Positions 18,648 to 26,873 of a stretch of DNA of 64,000 nucleotides are shown here, piece by piece. How positions within the stretch are numbered: position 1 is the stretch's first letter; the number at the start of each line of letters is the position of its first letter. The notes below the pieces were generated by a model, which was not told the DNA's origin, ran no database searches, and saw nothing but the letters and a program-made list of their open reading frames with translations. The position numbers and the translations under genes were made by a program. Origin of the DNA: Aliivibrio sifiae (GTDB lineage Bacteria > Pseudomonadota > Gammaproteobacteria > Enterobacterales > Vibrionaceae); assembly GCF_002954705.1 (NCBI RefSeq), contig NZ_MSCO01000001.1:1508066-1572065 (forward strand). The letters run 5' to 3'.

Positions 18648-19124
18648 ATGATTCGCCAATCTATCTGCATTCTTGCTTTACTTGGGCTATTTGGATGCGC
18701 CTCGTCTCCATCACCACAATTAACAGAGCAAGAAATAGAAACAAAATACCCTCAGCTATCACAATCAAATGGTTACCAAGACTACTTTCAAGAATGGCAA
18801 GGTGTCCCTTATAAATATGGCGGTACTAATAAAGATGGCGTCGATTGTTCTGCTTTCACACAAAATGCATTAATTAACCTTCACCAGTTATCGTTACCGA
18901 GAACAACTCAGAACCAAGTGGTTACAGGAATAAAAATTCCATTATCAGAAGCAAAAAAAGGCGATCTTGTTTTCTTTAAAACTAGCGTAAAAGTTAGACA
19001 TGTTGGTGTATATATTGGCAATCGTGAATTTATGCATGCATCCACCTCAAAAGGCGTGATCATTTCAAGTTTAGATAACCCATATTGGAAAAAAGCATTC
19101 TGGCAAGTAAGACGTGTATTATAA
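18648..19124 (+). CDS. NlpC/P60 family lipoprotein (peptidoglycan endopeptidase)
   Basis: A 158-residue lipoprotein. A hydrophobic signal ends in the lipobox LFGC (CILALLGLFGCASS), so Cys about 16 is the lipidated residue. The NlpC/P60 domain follows: catalytic Cys in DGVDCSAFTQNAL, catalytic His in VRHVGVYIG, and the third polar residue in FMHASTSKGV. It resembles E. coli NlpC and MepS, which cut D-Glu/mDAP peptide bonds in peptidoglycan at the outer membrane. I chose the ATG at 18648 because it places the signal peptide at the N-terminus. Confidence 0.88.
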   Translation: MIRQSICILALLGLFGCASSPSPQLTEQEIETKYPQLSQSNGYQDYFQEWQGVPYKYGGTNKDGVDCSAFTQNALINLHQLSLPRTTQNQVVTGIKIPLSEAKKGDLVFFKTSVKVRHVGVYIGNREFMHASTSKGVIISSLDNPYWKKAFWQVRRVL

Positions 19125-19145
19125 AAGAAGGCAATGAAGAATTAC

Positions 19146-19186
19146 CCAAGTAAAATAATGACCCATTAGGCCCTTATTTTACTTGG
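19146..19186. terminator. Terminator between NlpC lipoprotein and DUF3802 gene
   Basis: CCAAGTAAAATAA pairs perfectly with TTATTTTACTTGG over a 15-base loop, between two convergent genes. Confidence 0.65.
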
Positions 19187-19210
19187 TGTTATAAATAAAT
19201 TTAATCGTGA

Positions 19211-19546
19211 TTATTTAAATGCACTATCGAATAGATTTTTAATAAGCCCAATGTAGTCATCTAAAAACATAACTTGTTCATTTGTTGCTTTTTGAACCCA
19301 AGCCCCTGCTAATACTTCACCTAAGTCAGCAACAACAGCATCCGCTTCACGCAATAACGTAAATCGTACATCGGCGTCCAACTCTGGATTTTGTTGGAAA
19401 ACAGCCATCAAGTTAGAAGCAACTAAATCATTTACGATATCTTCTACCGTCTCTTCACCTGTATATCCTTGCTGATTAGCAAAAATAGCCAGATGCTCGG
19501 TAAGGTATTCAATCAGTGCGTGGTAACCCTCTGTGTTGACAATCAT
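19211..19546 (-). CDS. DUF3802 family protein
   Basis: A 111-residue acidic, all-helical cytoplasmic protein. Segments such as EDIVNDLVASNLMAVFQQNPEL and WVQKATNEQVMFLDDYIGLI match the Vibrionaceae family DUF3802 as I remember it. No signal peptide or catalytic motif is visible. Function is unknown. Confidence 0.65.
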   Translation of the reverse strand: MIVNTEGYHALIEYLTEHLAIFANQQGYTGEETVEDIVNDLVASNLMAVFQQNPELDADVRFTLLREADAVVADLGEVLAGAWVQKATNEQVMFLDDYIGLIKNLFDSAFK

Positions 19547-19822
19547 AATCTGTCCGTTTTGTAATGGTTCATAATAATGATAAATGCTTATTTTATGTAA
19601 GCTCTTTGACTAATTTATCAAAATAGAGAATAACTCTCAAACTCTTTCCATTTATATTGACAAGCAAAACTTATATATTTTTTCATACCTCATTTCTTTA
19701 AACTCAATCATTTAAACGATTACTCAAAAAACGACGTATTTTTTAGCTTTAGTTCACAGATATTTATTAAGAATACACTATTCTTAGTTAAGTAATTTTT
19801 AAGACAACAAAGAGAGGTAATT

Positions 19823-20692
19823 ATGTGGCAGGCTATCGCAAAACAAATCTCTGATGTAACGGGACGTCCTTTTATTATTTCTGAACGAGAAACAGTTAAT
19901 GGCGGTGAGATTAATGACTGCTACATGATCAGTGATGGTAATCAACGCTACTTTGTTAAGGTGAATGAACGAGCAGAACTTCCTATTTTTGAAACAGAGG
20001 TAGAGAGCCTAAATCAACTTGACCAATCAGATCATATGTTTGTCCCATCCCCTCTCCATGTTGGCACCACAAAAGAACACTCTTTTTTAGTTTTAAATTT
20101 CTTACCGACGAAACCAATAGATAAACAAACATCTTATGAACTTGGTATCAGTCTTGCGAACCATCACGAGTGGGGGGATCAACTAGAGTATGGATTTGAT
20201 TGCGATAACTATTTAGGTAACGTACTTCAAGTCAATACTTGGCACAGAAGATGGGATTGCTTCTTTGCCGAGCAACGCATCGGATGGCAACTGCAATTAC
20301 TGCATGAAAAAGGCATGGATCTTGGCGATATAGAAACCCTAGTCAAAAATGCAAAACGTATCTTACATAACCACCAGCCAAAGCCTGCGTTATTACACGG
20401 CGACTTCTGGCATGGTAATATTGCACTTAGTGTAAAAGGCCCAGTAAGTTATGATCCTGCTTCTTATTGGGGTGATCCTGAATGTGACCTTGCAATGGCT
20501 AAACTATTTGGTGGTTTTCAAGACAGCTTCTTTGATGGGTACGAATCTGTTTCCCCTATTTTAGAAGGCTTTGAGACTCGCCAACATTTATACAGCCTTT
20601 ATCACGTACTTAACCATTGCACCATGTTTGGTGGGGAGTACATGTTCCATGCCCAACAACTCATCGATAAGTTAAACCTTAATCAAAAATAA
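19823..20692 (+). CDS. Fructosamine kinase family protein
   Basis: A 289-residue protein of the fructosamine/ketosamine-3-kinase fold (E. coli YniA relatives), which phosphorylates sugar adducts on lysines to trigger deglycation. N-terminal VNGGEINDCYMI and YFVKVNER form the ATP-binding lobe. LLHGDFWHGNIA carries the catalytic Asp (Brenner-type HGD motif), and VSYDPASYWGDPECDLAM the metal-binding Asp. Full length, with a good ribosome site (AGAGAGG). It is a single gene. Confidence 0.9.
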   Translation: MWQAIAKQISDVTGRPFIISERETVNGGEINDCYMISDGNQRYFVKVNERAELPIFETEVESLNQLDQSDHMFVPSPLHVGTTKEHSFLVLNFLPTKPIDKQTSYELGISLANHHEWGDQLEYGFDCDNYLGNVLQVNTWHRRWDCFFAEQRIGWQLQLLHEKGMDLGDIETLVKNAKRILHNHQPKPALLHGDFWHGNIALSVKGPVSYDPASYWGDPECDLAMAKLFGGFQDSFFDGYESVSPILEGFETRQHLYSLYHVLNHCTMFGGEYMFHAQQLIDKLNLNQK

Positions 20693-20704
20693 ACCGCTAG
20701 TTTG

Positions 20705-20728
20705 TAGGGTAGGTAATTGTCTACCCTA
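20705..20728 (+). terminator. Hairpin after fructosamine kinase gene
   Basis: TAGGGTAG pairs with CTACCCTA over an eight-base loop, 12 bp after the stop. There is no clear U-tract, so termination is only possible. Confidence 0.35.
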
Positions 20729-20930
20729 TAACGGTAACAAATTCACAAATTAGACCCCTGATCAACTTTTCCACTTAATTTACTTCTAAAATGAACTCTT
20801 TTTCTTATTATCTACGTATCACATTGTTGTCTCTTTTCGTTTTATCCATGATAAACAAAGTGACTCATCTTAAGGTTAAGCATTCGTTAAGGTGAATAAT
20901 TGAAGTACTAATTAATTAGGAGTTATTGTG

Positions 20931-21131
20931 ATGAATTATATAAGAAAAGACATTAAGTGCCCTAACTGCCAATACACGATTGGCTTAGTTATAGATAAAA
21001 ATCAATCAAGTCAGCAAGTCTACGATGACTGCCCGTCTTGCCATCGCGCCATTGAAATGAAAATGACGGTAAATCCACTGACTCAATCTGTTAATTTTAC
21101 TTTCGATAGCGTTGAGGATGGGCTATTTTGA
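20931..21131 (+). CDS. Small CPXCG-like cysteine-rich protein
   Basis: A 66-residue protein with two CxxC pairs (IKCPNCQYTIGLVID and DDCPSCHRAIEMKM), the layout of the CPXCG cysteine-rich family and of zinc ribbons. Ribosome site TAGGAG lies eight bases before the ATG. A GTG one codon upstream is also possible. It is convergent with ribE. Function is unknown; metal binding is likely. Confidence 0.7.
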   Translation: MNYIRKDIKCPNCQYTIGLVIDKNQSSQQVYDDCPSCHRAIEMKMTVNPLTQSVNFTFDSVEDGLF

Positions 21132-21141
21132 ATCCCTCTTT

Positions 21142-21756
21142 TTATACTTTATTTTGATTCGCTAATACACGCTCAACCGTATCCACAATCGCTTGTGTTT
21201 GCGGATCAATTTCTAAGTTAATTTTATCGCCAATGTTACGTTGGCTTAAATTGGTTCTTTCTAACGTTTCAGGGATTAAATTCACATTAAATCCATTTTC
21301 ATCTACATCCCCAATCGTTAGACTGATCCCATCAACACCAACATAACCTTTATGTAAAATGTATTTACACCACTCGCTCGGCACATCGAACCAAATTTGA
21401 CAGTTTTCTACTGTTTTATTTATAGCCCTAACAGCCATAACACCGACGATGTGTCCCGACATTGAATGCCCACCAATCTCATCGCCGAATCGAGCTGCAC
21501 GTTCAATATTGACTGAATCATCCACACTTAATAGACCAAGATTCGTTAAACGTAGTGTTTCTTCAATTAAGTCAAACTGTATATGATTATTATTGATCTT
21601 CGTTACCGTTAAACAACAACCGTTATGAGCCACTGACGCACCTATGTCTAAACCTTGTTCATAAGCCGTGGGAATTTCAATTATATGGGTTTGAAATTTT
21701 TCTTTTTTAATGATCTCAATAACCTTGGCAGTGGTAGCCACAATTCCAGTAAACAT
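21142..21756 (-). CDS. ribE: Riboflavin synthase, alpha subunit
   Basis: A 204-residue enzyme that dismutates two 6,7-dimethyl-8-ribityllumazine molecules to riboflavin. It has the invariant N-terminus MFTGIV and two similar lumazine-binding barrels: the first with ASVAHNGCCLTV and GGHSMSGHIVG, the second with KGYVGVDGISLTIGDV and NLIPETLERTNL. I chose the ATG at 21756, which puts MFTGI at the terminus. The divergent neighbour is norM, an arrangement also found in E. coli (ribC-mdtK). It is a true synthase and not a lumazine protein by these motifs, though only an assay separates the two fully. Confidence 0.93.
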   Translation of the reverse strand: MFTGIVATTAKVIEIIKKEKFQTHIIEIPTAYEQGLDIGASVAHNGCCLTVTKINNNHIQFDLIEETLRLTNLGLLSVDDSVNIERAARFGDEIGGHSMSGHIVGVMAVRAINKTVENCQIWFDVPSEWCKYILHKGYVGVDGISLTIGDVDENGFNVNLIPETLERTNLSQRNIGDKINLEIDPQTQAIVDTVERVLANQNKV

Positions 21757-22018
21757 CAGTATCTCCAATACATATAAGAAAAATAATTCAAGAGTATTAT
21801 TCTACCCTATCTCTTTTTTAAAAATATCTACCATACGTCTAATATTTCATTTTGTGAAGTGCGATGACTTCTATATACTGTCGCCTTTCTGCTTACCTTT
21901 AACAGTTCCTCTGTTTAAAGCACTCAATCAGACCTTTTTATTCTTATTGCGGTCATCACCGTAATGAAGAATCAACACTTATATTCCTTATTTACACATA
22001 TATTGATACGGTGACGTA

Positions 22019-23401
22019 GTGCACAGATACCAGAAAGAAATCGTTCGAGTAATCAAATTATCAACTCCTGTCCTTATTGCGAGTGTCGCTCAAACAGGCA
22101 TGGGGTTTGTTGACACAGTAATGGCTGGTGGCGTAAGTGCTACAGATATGGCTGCCGTAGCTATTGCTGCAAGTGTTTGGCTTCCATCCGTATTATTCGG
22201 TGTTGGCCTCCTAATGGCTCTTGTTCCTGTTGTTGCTCAACTAAACGGCTCAGGGAAGTCTAAAAAAGTGCCATTTGAGATCCATCAAGGTATCTATCTA
22301 GCACTGCTTACTTCTATTCCGATTATGTTAATCCTTTATAATGCAGGCTTCATTATTGCAGCAATGAACGTAGAACCTGAATTGTTTGAAAAAACAAAAG
22401 GTTACTTACATGCAGTATTATGGGCTGCACCTGCATTCTTATTATTCCAAGCATTACGCAGCTTTTGTGAGGGCTTGTCTTTAACCACACCTGCAATGAT
22501 CATCGGTTTTATCGGTCTTGCCGCTAACGTCCCATTAAACTGGATGTTTGTATATGGTGAAATGGGCGCTCCTGCACTTGGTGGCGTTGGTTGTGGTGTG
22601 GCGACTGCAATCGTGTATTGGTTAATGTTTATCACCATGGTTATTTATACGTTTATCGCGCCTAAACTACGCCGCGTAAACTTGTATGAAAACTGGAGCA
22701 AACCACAAACTAAAGAGATCTACCGTTTATTCAAATTAGGTTTACCTGTTGCTTTATCTATTTTCTTTGAAGTCACACTATTTGCTGCGGTAGCCCTTCT
22801 TATCTCTCCATTAGGGTCAACGATTGTTGCTGCACATCAGGTAGCAACGAATTTCTCTTCTTTGATCTTTATGATGCCAATGAGTATTGCTGTCGCTGTC
22901 AGTATTCGTGTTGGTCATAAACTCGGTGAAAACGACCTTGAAGGCGCGAAAATTGCGAGTTATTGCGGTCTAGGTTTTGGTCTGATGATGGCATGTTGTA
23001 CCGCAGTGTTAACTTTCATCTTCCGTGAAAATATTGCGTATTTATACTCAGACAATCAAGAAGTGGTTGAACTTGCTGTTAGCCTGATGCTTTTAGCTGT
23101 GATTTACCAATGTACCGATGCTGTACAAGTTGTTGCTGCAGGCGCCCTTCGTGGTTATAAAGATATGAATGCCATCTTTAAGCGTACTTTCGTTTCTTAC
23201 TGGATTGTTGGCTTACCGACGGGTTATATCCTTGGTATGACTGATTGGATCGTAGAACCTATGGGTGTTTATGGATTCTGGTTCGGCTTTATTGGTGGTT
23301 TAACTACCTCTGCAGTATTGTTGAGCTTACGCTTACGTTGGTTACAAAAGAATCCAGCACAAATTAATATGGAAGTTGATGAACTGCAAATCATGCATTA
23401 G
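22019..23401 (+). CDS. norM: MATE family multidrug efflux pump NorM
   Basis: A 460-residue inner-membrane Na+- or H+-coupled efflux protein with about 12 membrane segments. It follows V. cholerae NorM closely: LIASVAQTGMGFVDTVMAGG, PVVAQLNGSGKSKKVPFEIH, LGGVGCGVATAIVYW, and VVAAGALRGYKDM. An in-frame stop at 22004 leaves the GTG at 22019 as the only reasonable start. Its first residues (HRYQKE) align with residues just after the start of the Vibrio protein. It exports cationic dyes and fluoroquinolones in relatives. Confidence 0.93.
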   Translation: MHRYQKEIVRVIKLSTPVLIASVAQTGMGFVDTVMAGGVSATDMAAVAIAASVWLPSVLFGVGLLMALVPVVAQLNGSGKSKKVPFEIHQGIYLALLTSIPIMLILYNAGFIIAAMNVEPELFEKTKGYLHAVLWAAPAFLLFQALRSFCEGLSLTTPAMIIGFIGLAANVPLNWMFVYGEMGAPALGGVGCGVATAIVYWLMFITMVIYTFIAPKLRRVNLYENWSKPQTKEIYRLFKLGLPVALSIFFEVTLFAAVALLISPLGSTIVAAHQVATNFSSLIFMMPMSIAVAVSIRVGHKLGENDLEGAKIASYCGLGFGLMMACCTAVLTFIFRENIAYLYSDNQEVVELAVSLMLLAVIYQCTDAVQVVAAGALRGYKDMNAIFKRTFVSYWIVGLPTGYILGMTDWIVEPMGVYGFWFGFIGGLTTSAVLLSLRLRWLQKNPAQINMEVDELQIMH

Positions 23402-23422
23402 TTCAGAAACACGATAAACAAT

Positions 23423-23457
23423 AAAGCCCGAGGTATTAACTACCTCGGGCTTTTTTT
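23423..23457. terminator. Terminator between norM and HEAT/TPR gene
   Basis: AAAGCCCGAGGTA pairs with TACCTCGGGCTTT over a five-base loop, followed by seven T residues. It is a strong intrinsic terminator for norM and works in reverse for the opposite gene. Confidence 0.92.
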
Positions 23458-23481
23458 ATGACATTTTAAAATGTATCTCAG

Positions 23482-24501
23482 TTACTTCTGTTTTTCTTTC
23501 AATTGAGTAATAACATATTCAGGGGCAACCTTTGCTAACTCAACTAAACACGCATCGGCTTTTTCATTATTATACCGAACGTAAATATCACATACCGCAT
23601 ACAGTTGCTCTGGAGAGCCTGAAATCATATACGCTTTTTCAAACGATTCAGTTGCTACTCCAACATCGATATCTTCTTGTAATACCCCGTTTAAGTACCA
23701 ATAATAGCTGTTAGTTTCCGCTAGTGTAGCAGCAACCTTAATTGCTTGTGCGGCACTTTCTTTATGATTTAAGCGAACTTGAGTCAAGGCTTTTGAGTAA
23801 TATAAACTTGCCTCTTTAGGCAATTGCACAAGTCCTTTATTCAAAATGTCCAACGCTTGCATATCTTGATTTTGAGCACGATAGTTATCGGATAAATTTA
23901 ACCATACTTGGCTATTTTTAGCGGCACTTTGTGTTAATGGTTGATACAGCGCATCCGCCTTTACCCATTCTTTATGCCAACGATAAACATCTGCTAATAA
24001 TAATTGAGATGCCGTATTTTGTTTTTCTTCTAATTGTGCAGAAAGATAAGCCACTACTTCATTGTAAGGCGTTTCTATTTGCTGTTGTTGCTCTGCTGTC
24101 ATTGCGCTGTATTCACGCAATAAATTAGTAGTTGCCGTCATTCGAACCGTTAAATTCTCATCGGTGAATAACGGAGAAACCATGCGCCAACGATGTTCAA
24201 ATTGATACAGTTCCGACCCAATAATTGCAGCCTCACGTAGCAAAGGATCGCTTTCTTTTAAACCTCTTGCTACTGCAACTAAACTGTTTTGGTTTGGATA
24301 GCGTGCCAATTGTCGTAATGCATCTGCTCTTTTCTCTACACTCTCATTTTTATTCTGAGCGGTATAGGCTAATTGTTGCTCAGGCGTCAAGTTTTGAGCT
24401 TGATTAGCAGGCTCTGCTCCTGTCGATGCATATGATGGAGCTGAAAGCCCTAATAGCCCCACTAAACCAATTGCGGCGAACTTCTTTACTGCGTGATTCA
24501 C
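23482..24501 (-). CDS. Exported HEAT/TPR repeat protein, partner gene of the sulfatase maturase
   Basis: A 339-residue protein with a signal peptide (MNHAVKKFAAIGLVGLLGLSAPSYAS). Residues about 45-130 form HEAT-like helices (RADALRQLARYPN, RWRMVSPLFTDENLTVRMTA). Residues about 165-330 form TPR units (VWLNLSDNYRAQNQDMQALD, ASLYYSKALTQVRLNHKESA). Unit by unit it parallels the C-terminal half of the octaheme cytochrome at 36393-38648, so the two are paralogues, but it has no heme motif. It follows the maturase gene by 29 bp on the same strand, so they are probably co-transcribed. A periplasmic scaffold role is inferred. Confidence 0.8.
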   Translation of the reverse strand: MNHAVKKFAAIGLVGLLGLSAPSYASTGAEPANQAQNLTPEQQLAYTAQNKNESVEKRADALRQLARYPNQNSLVAVARGLKESDPLLREAAIIGSELYQFEHRWRMVSPLFTDENLTVRMTATTNLLREYSAMTAEQQQQIETPYNEVVAYLSAQLEEKQNTASQLLLADVYRWHKEWVKADALYQPLTQSAAKNSQVWLNLSDNYRAQNQDMQALDILNKGLVQLPKEASLYYSKALTQVRLNHKESAAQAIKVAATLAETNSYYWYLNGVLQEDIDVGVATESFEKAYMISGSPEQLYAVCDIYVRYNNEKADACLVELAKVAPEYVITQLKEKQK

Positions 24502-24530
24502 GAATACACTCCCTATGTTTATGCTCTTGA

Positions 24531-25850
24531 TTAAAATTTAGTTGGAAATATCGCGTTTCTTTGTGCCTGCTGCATTTTTACATCACTGTATTTACCATGC
24601 TGAACAGGGTTACCTAACATTTTTAAAATATACGCGATTGATTTATCTGCATGAGAAAAGAATTTTTTCCAACCCGCACATAAATAGTTCAATCCTGGCT
24701 CGCCATCTCTTGTTTTAATAAAACGGTTTTTTGGGCACTCACCATGGCACGCAAATTTGTACTCACATTGCTGACATTGACTAGTTAATGTTTTTGATTT
24801 TGCAAAACCAAACTCTTGCTGCTTACGACTGTAAGCTAGCTCATCCAATTCTTGAGTATGAATATTGCCAATTTTATATTCTGGATATACATAATGGTCA
24901 CAAGCAAATACATCACCATTGTGCTCCATAGCTAACCCTTTACCGCAAATTTCACCCAACGTACAAAGCGGGTTTTTACGTCCCATCCATGTTTCAACGC
25001 TGGCTTCAAAATATTGCACAAACACTTTACCTAAATCGTGCTCAGTCCATTCATCAAATACGGCAATTAAAAAGTTGCCCCACGCTTCATCTGATACACA
25101 CCATGGTTCCATGATGGATTCTTTATTACCTGGAATTAAACGTTTATCCCCTTGACGTAATTGCGCGGCAATTTGCTCTGTTTGTGGCGCAACGGTTCTG
25201 AATGTTTTTTGCTCTACAATTGGGATGAATTGCATTTGAGGGGATTTAACAACATCACGTAAAAAACGATATACTTCAAGAGGGTTACGGCTTGTTAAAT
25301 TATTTACACAGGTTAATGTCGCAAATTTCACATTATGCTTGTGCAATAACTCAACCGCTTTCATTACTTGATTAAACGTACCACGCCCTGCTTTATTGGT
25401 TCGATATGCATTATGTAATAACTCAGGGCCATCAATACTCAAGCCTACAAGGAAGTTATTTTGAGCAAGGAATTCACACCACTTATCCGTTAATAGTGTG
25501 CCATTAGTTTGAAGATCATTTGAAATGATGATCCCATCCGGTTGATATTGTTTTTGAAACTTAACAATCTTTTGGAAATACTCTAGACCCAGTAGCGTTG
25601 GTTCACCACCTTGCCATGAAAAGATAATCTCAGGCGTATTTTGGCCCTCGATATACTGCCGAATATAAGTTTCAAGAGTCTCATCATCCATCTGTGGAGA
25701 GCACCCTTTCTTATACTCAAGTAAATCTTCTTTACTCAAATAATAACAATAAGAACAATCAATATTACAAACTGCACCAATAGGCTTGGCCATAACATGT
25801 AATCGTTTTGATGCTTTACCTTGAAATTGCGGGCCTTGAGTAATGATCAT
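24531..25850 (-). CDS. Anaerobic sulfatase-maturating enzyme (radical SAM, SPASM)
   Basis: A 439-residue radical SAM enzyme that oxidises the active-site Cys (or Ser) of sulfatases to formylglycine in the cytoplasm without oxygen. The radical SAM cluster motif is CNIDCSYCYYL near residue 28-38. FSWQGGEPTLLG is the conserved GGEP SAM-binding element. The SPASM part has CTLGEICGKG, DVFACDHYVYP and CQQCEYKFACHGECPKNRF, binding two more iron-sulfur clusters. The three arylsulfatases in this window carry the Cys-type target motif, so they are likely clients. It is divergent from the SUMF1-like lipoprotein. Confidence 0.93.
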   Translation of the reverse strand: MIITQGPQFQGKASKRLHVMAKPIGAVCNIDCSYCYYLSKEDLLEYKKGCSPQMDDETLETYIRQYIEGQNTPEIIFSWQGGEPTLLGLEYFQKIVKFQKQYQPDGIIISNDLQTNGTLLTDKWCEFLAQNNFLVGLSIDGPELLHNAYRTNKAGRGTFNQVMKAVELLHKHNVKFATLTCVNNLTSRNPLEVYRFLRDVVKSPQMQFIPIVEQKTFRTVAPQTEQIAAQLRQGDKRLIPGNKESIMEPWCVSDEAWGNFLIAVFDEWTEHDLGKVFVQYFEASVETWMGRKNPLCTLGEICGKGLAMEHNGDVFACDHYVYPEYKIGNIHTQELDELAYSRKQQEFGFAKSKTLTSQCQQCEYKFACHGECPKNRFIKTRDGEPGLNYLCAGWKKFFSHADKSIAYILKMLGNPVQHGKYSDVKMQQAQRNAIFPTKF

Positions 25851-25882
25851 ATTAATTCCTATTATCTTACAAATGTGATGAG

Positions 25883-25940
25883 TAGAACTTACCTAGCAAA
25901 ACGATAAACCACCCTCATAGTTTCCGCTAAGTAAGTTCTA
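25883..25940. promoter_or_regulatory. Inverted repeat in the maturase / SUMF1-like divergent promoter region
   Basis: TAGAACTTACCTAGC and GCTAAGTAAGTTCTA form a 15-bp inverted repeat with one mismatch, separated by 28 bp. It lies 33-90 bp upstream of the maturase start. It may be a dimeric operator or a leader structure. Confidence 0.5.
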
Positions 25941-26048
25941 ACCTTATAATAAACAAAAAGAACACACGTATTAGTTATACACGTTATTCCATTTTGGAAA
26001 GTCCTTTTACTGTATGATAAATACTCAATCATTACTGTAGAGAACGTC

Positions 26049-26843
26049 ATGTTTAGAGTGCCTTTTTTAAGCAATACAAAAATATTACTCACCACGATAA
26101 TTCTTAGCTCAACATTAATAGGATGTGCTAGCTCTCCTCCCCATCCTATCGCTCTTAAAATAGATCAAAATATGATTCATATTGATGGTGGCGAATATCT
26201 AATGGGTTCTGATTCCTCTGAGGCAAAAAAAGCCGAAAAGCCTGCTCACCTTGTTATGGTAAATGACTTCTACATGTCTAAATTTGAAGTGACGCAAGAG
26301 CTATTTGAATCAGTTATGGGGTCATCATTAAGCTACTTCCAATCTCCAGATATTCCTGTGAACAATCTAAGTTGGCAACAAGCTAATTTCTTCATCGAAA
26401 AATTGAATGAAATAACTGGCGAAACATATCGTCTTCCAACGGAAGCTGAATGGGAATATGCAGCACGTGGCGGCAATGCAAGCCAAGGTTATGCTTACAG
26501 TGGTTCAAATAACATTGATGATGTCGCATGGTATTCACAAAACGCCAATAACCAGGCTCATCCTGTTGGAATGAAACACCCTAATGAACTAGGCTTATAT
26601 GACATGACAGGAAATGTAGGTGAATTTGTAAGTGATGCCTATGATGATAATTTTTATCGCTATTCTCCAAAAGACAATCCAAACAACGCACGCGATGAAA
26701 CCAGTGGCTTAGCACATAAATCGGTGCGAGGAAGTAGCTTTTCTTATAACGCAGATGAATCTGAAAATTACCGTCGAGATTTTGCAAGCCAGTCGATCAT
26801 CATGTCAGATATGGGGCTTCGCTTAGTAAAAGACGCACAATAA
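26049..26843 (+). CDS. SUMF1/FGE-fold lipoprotein lacking the catalytic cysteines
   Basis: A 264-residue lipoprotein (signal ending LIGC, lipidated Cys near 26) with a formylglycine-generating-enzyme fold. Visible elements are MIHIDGGEYLMGSD, FYMSKFEVTQELF, YRLPTEAEWEYAARGG and LGLYDMTGNVGEFVSDAY. True aerobic FGE has a Cys pair in the terminal RGGSF...C...C segment. Here that segment reads VRGSSFSYNADESENYRRDF with no Cys, and the protein has no other Cys after the lipobox. It is therefore unlikely to oxidise sulfatases. A substrate- or cofactor-binding role at the membrane is inferred. PafA-like gene follows after 30 bp. Confidence 0.85.
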   Translation: MFRVPFLSNTKILLTTIILSSTLIGCASSPPHPIALKIDQNMIHIDGGEYLMGSDSSEAKKAEKPAHLVMVNDFYMSKFEVTQELFESVMGSSLSYFQSPDIPVNNLSWQQANFFIEKLNEITGETYRLPTEAEWEYAARGGNASQGYAYSGSNNIDDVAWYSQNANNQAHPVGMKHPNELGLYDMTGNVGEFVSDAYDDNFYRYSPKDNPNNARDETSGLAHKSVRGSSFSYNADESENYRRDFASQSIIMSDMGLRLVKDAQ

Positions 26844-26873
26844 AACATCCATACACTTGGCAAGGAACCAATA

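Noticed and set aside
21757-22018. FMN riboswitch near riboflavin synthase
   Set aside because: The divergent gap shows none of the conserved RFN helices that I could recognise.
26049-26843. Annotation as a functional formylglycine-generating enzyme
   Set aside because: The catalytic Cys segment is replaced by residues without Cys, so only the fold is supported.
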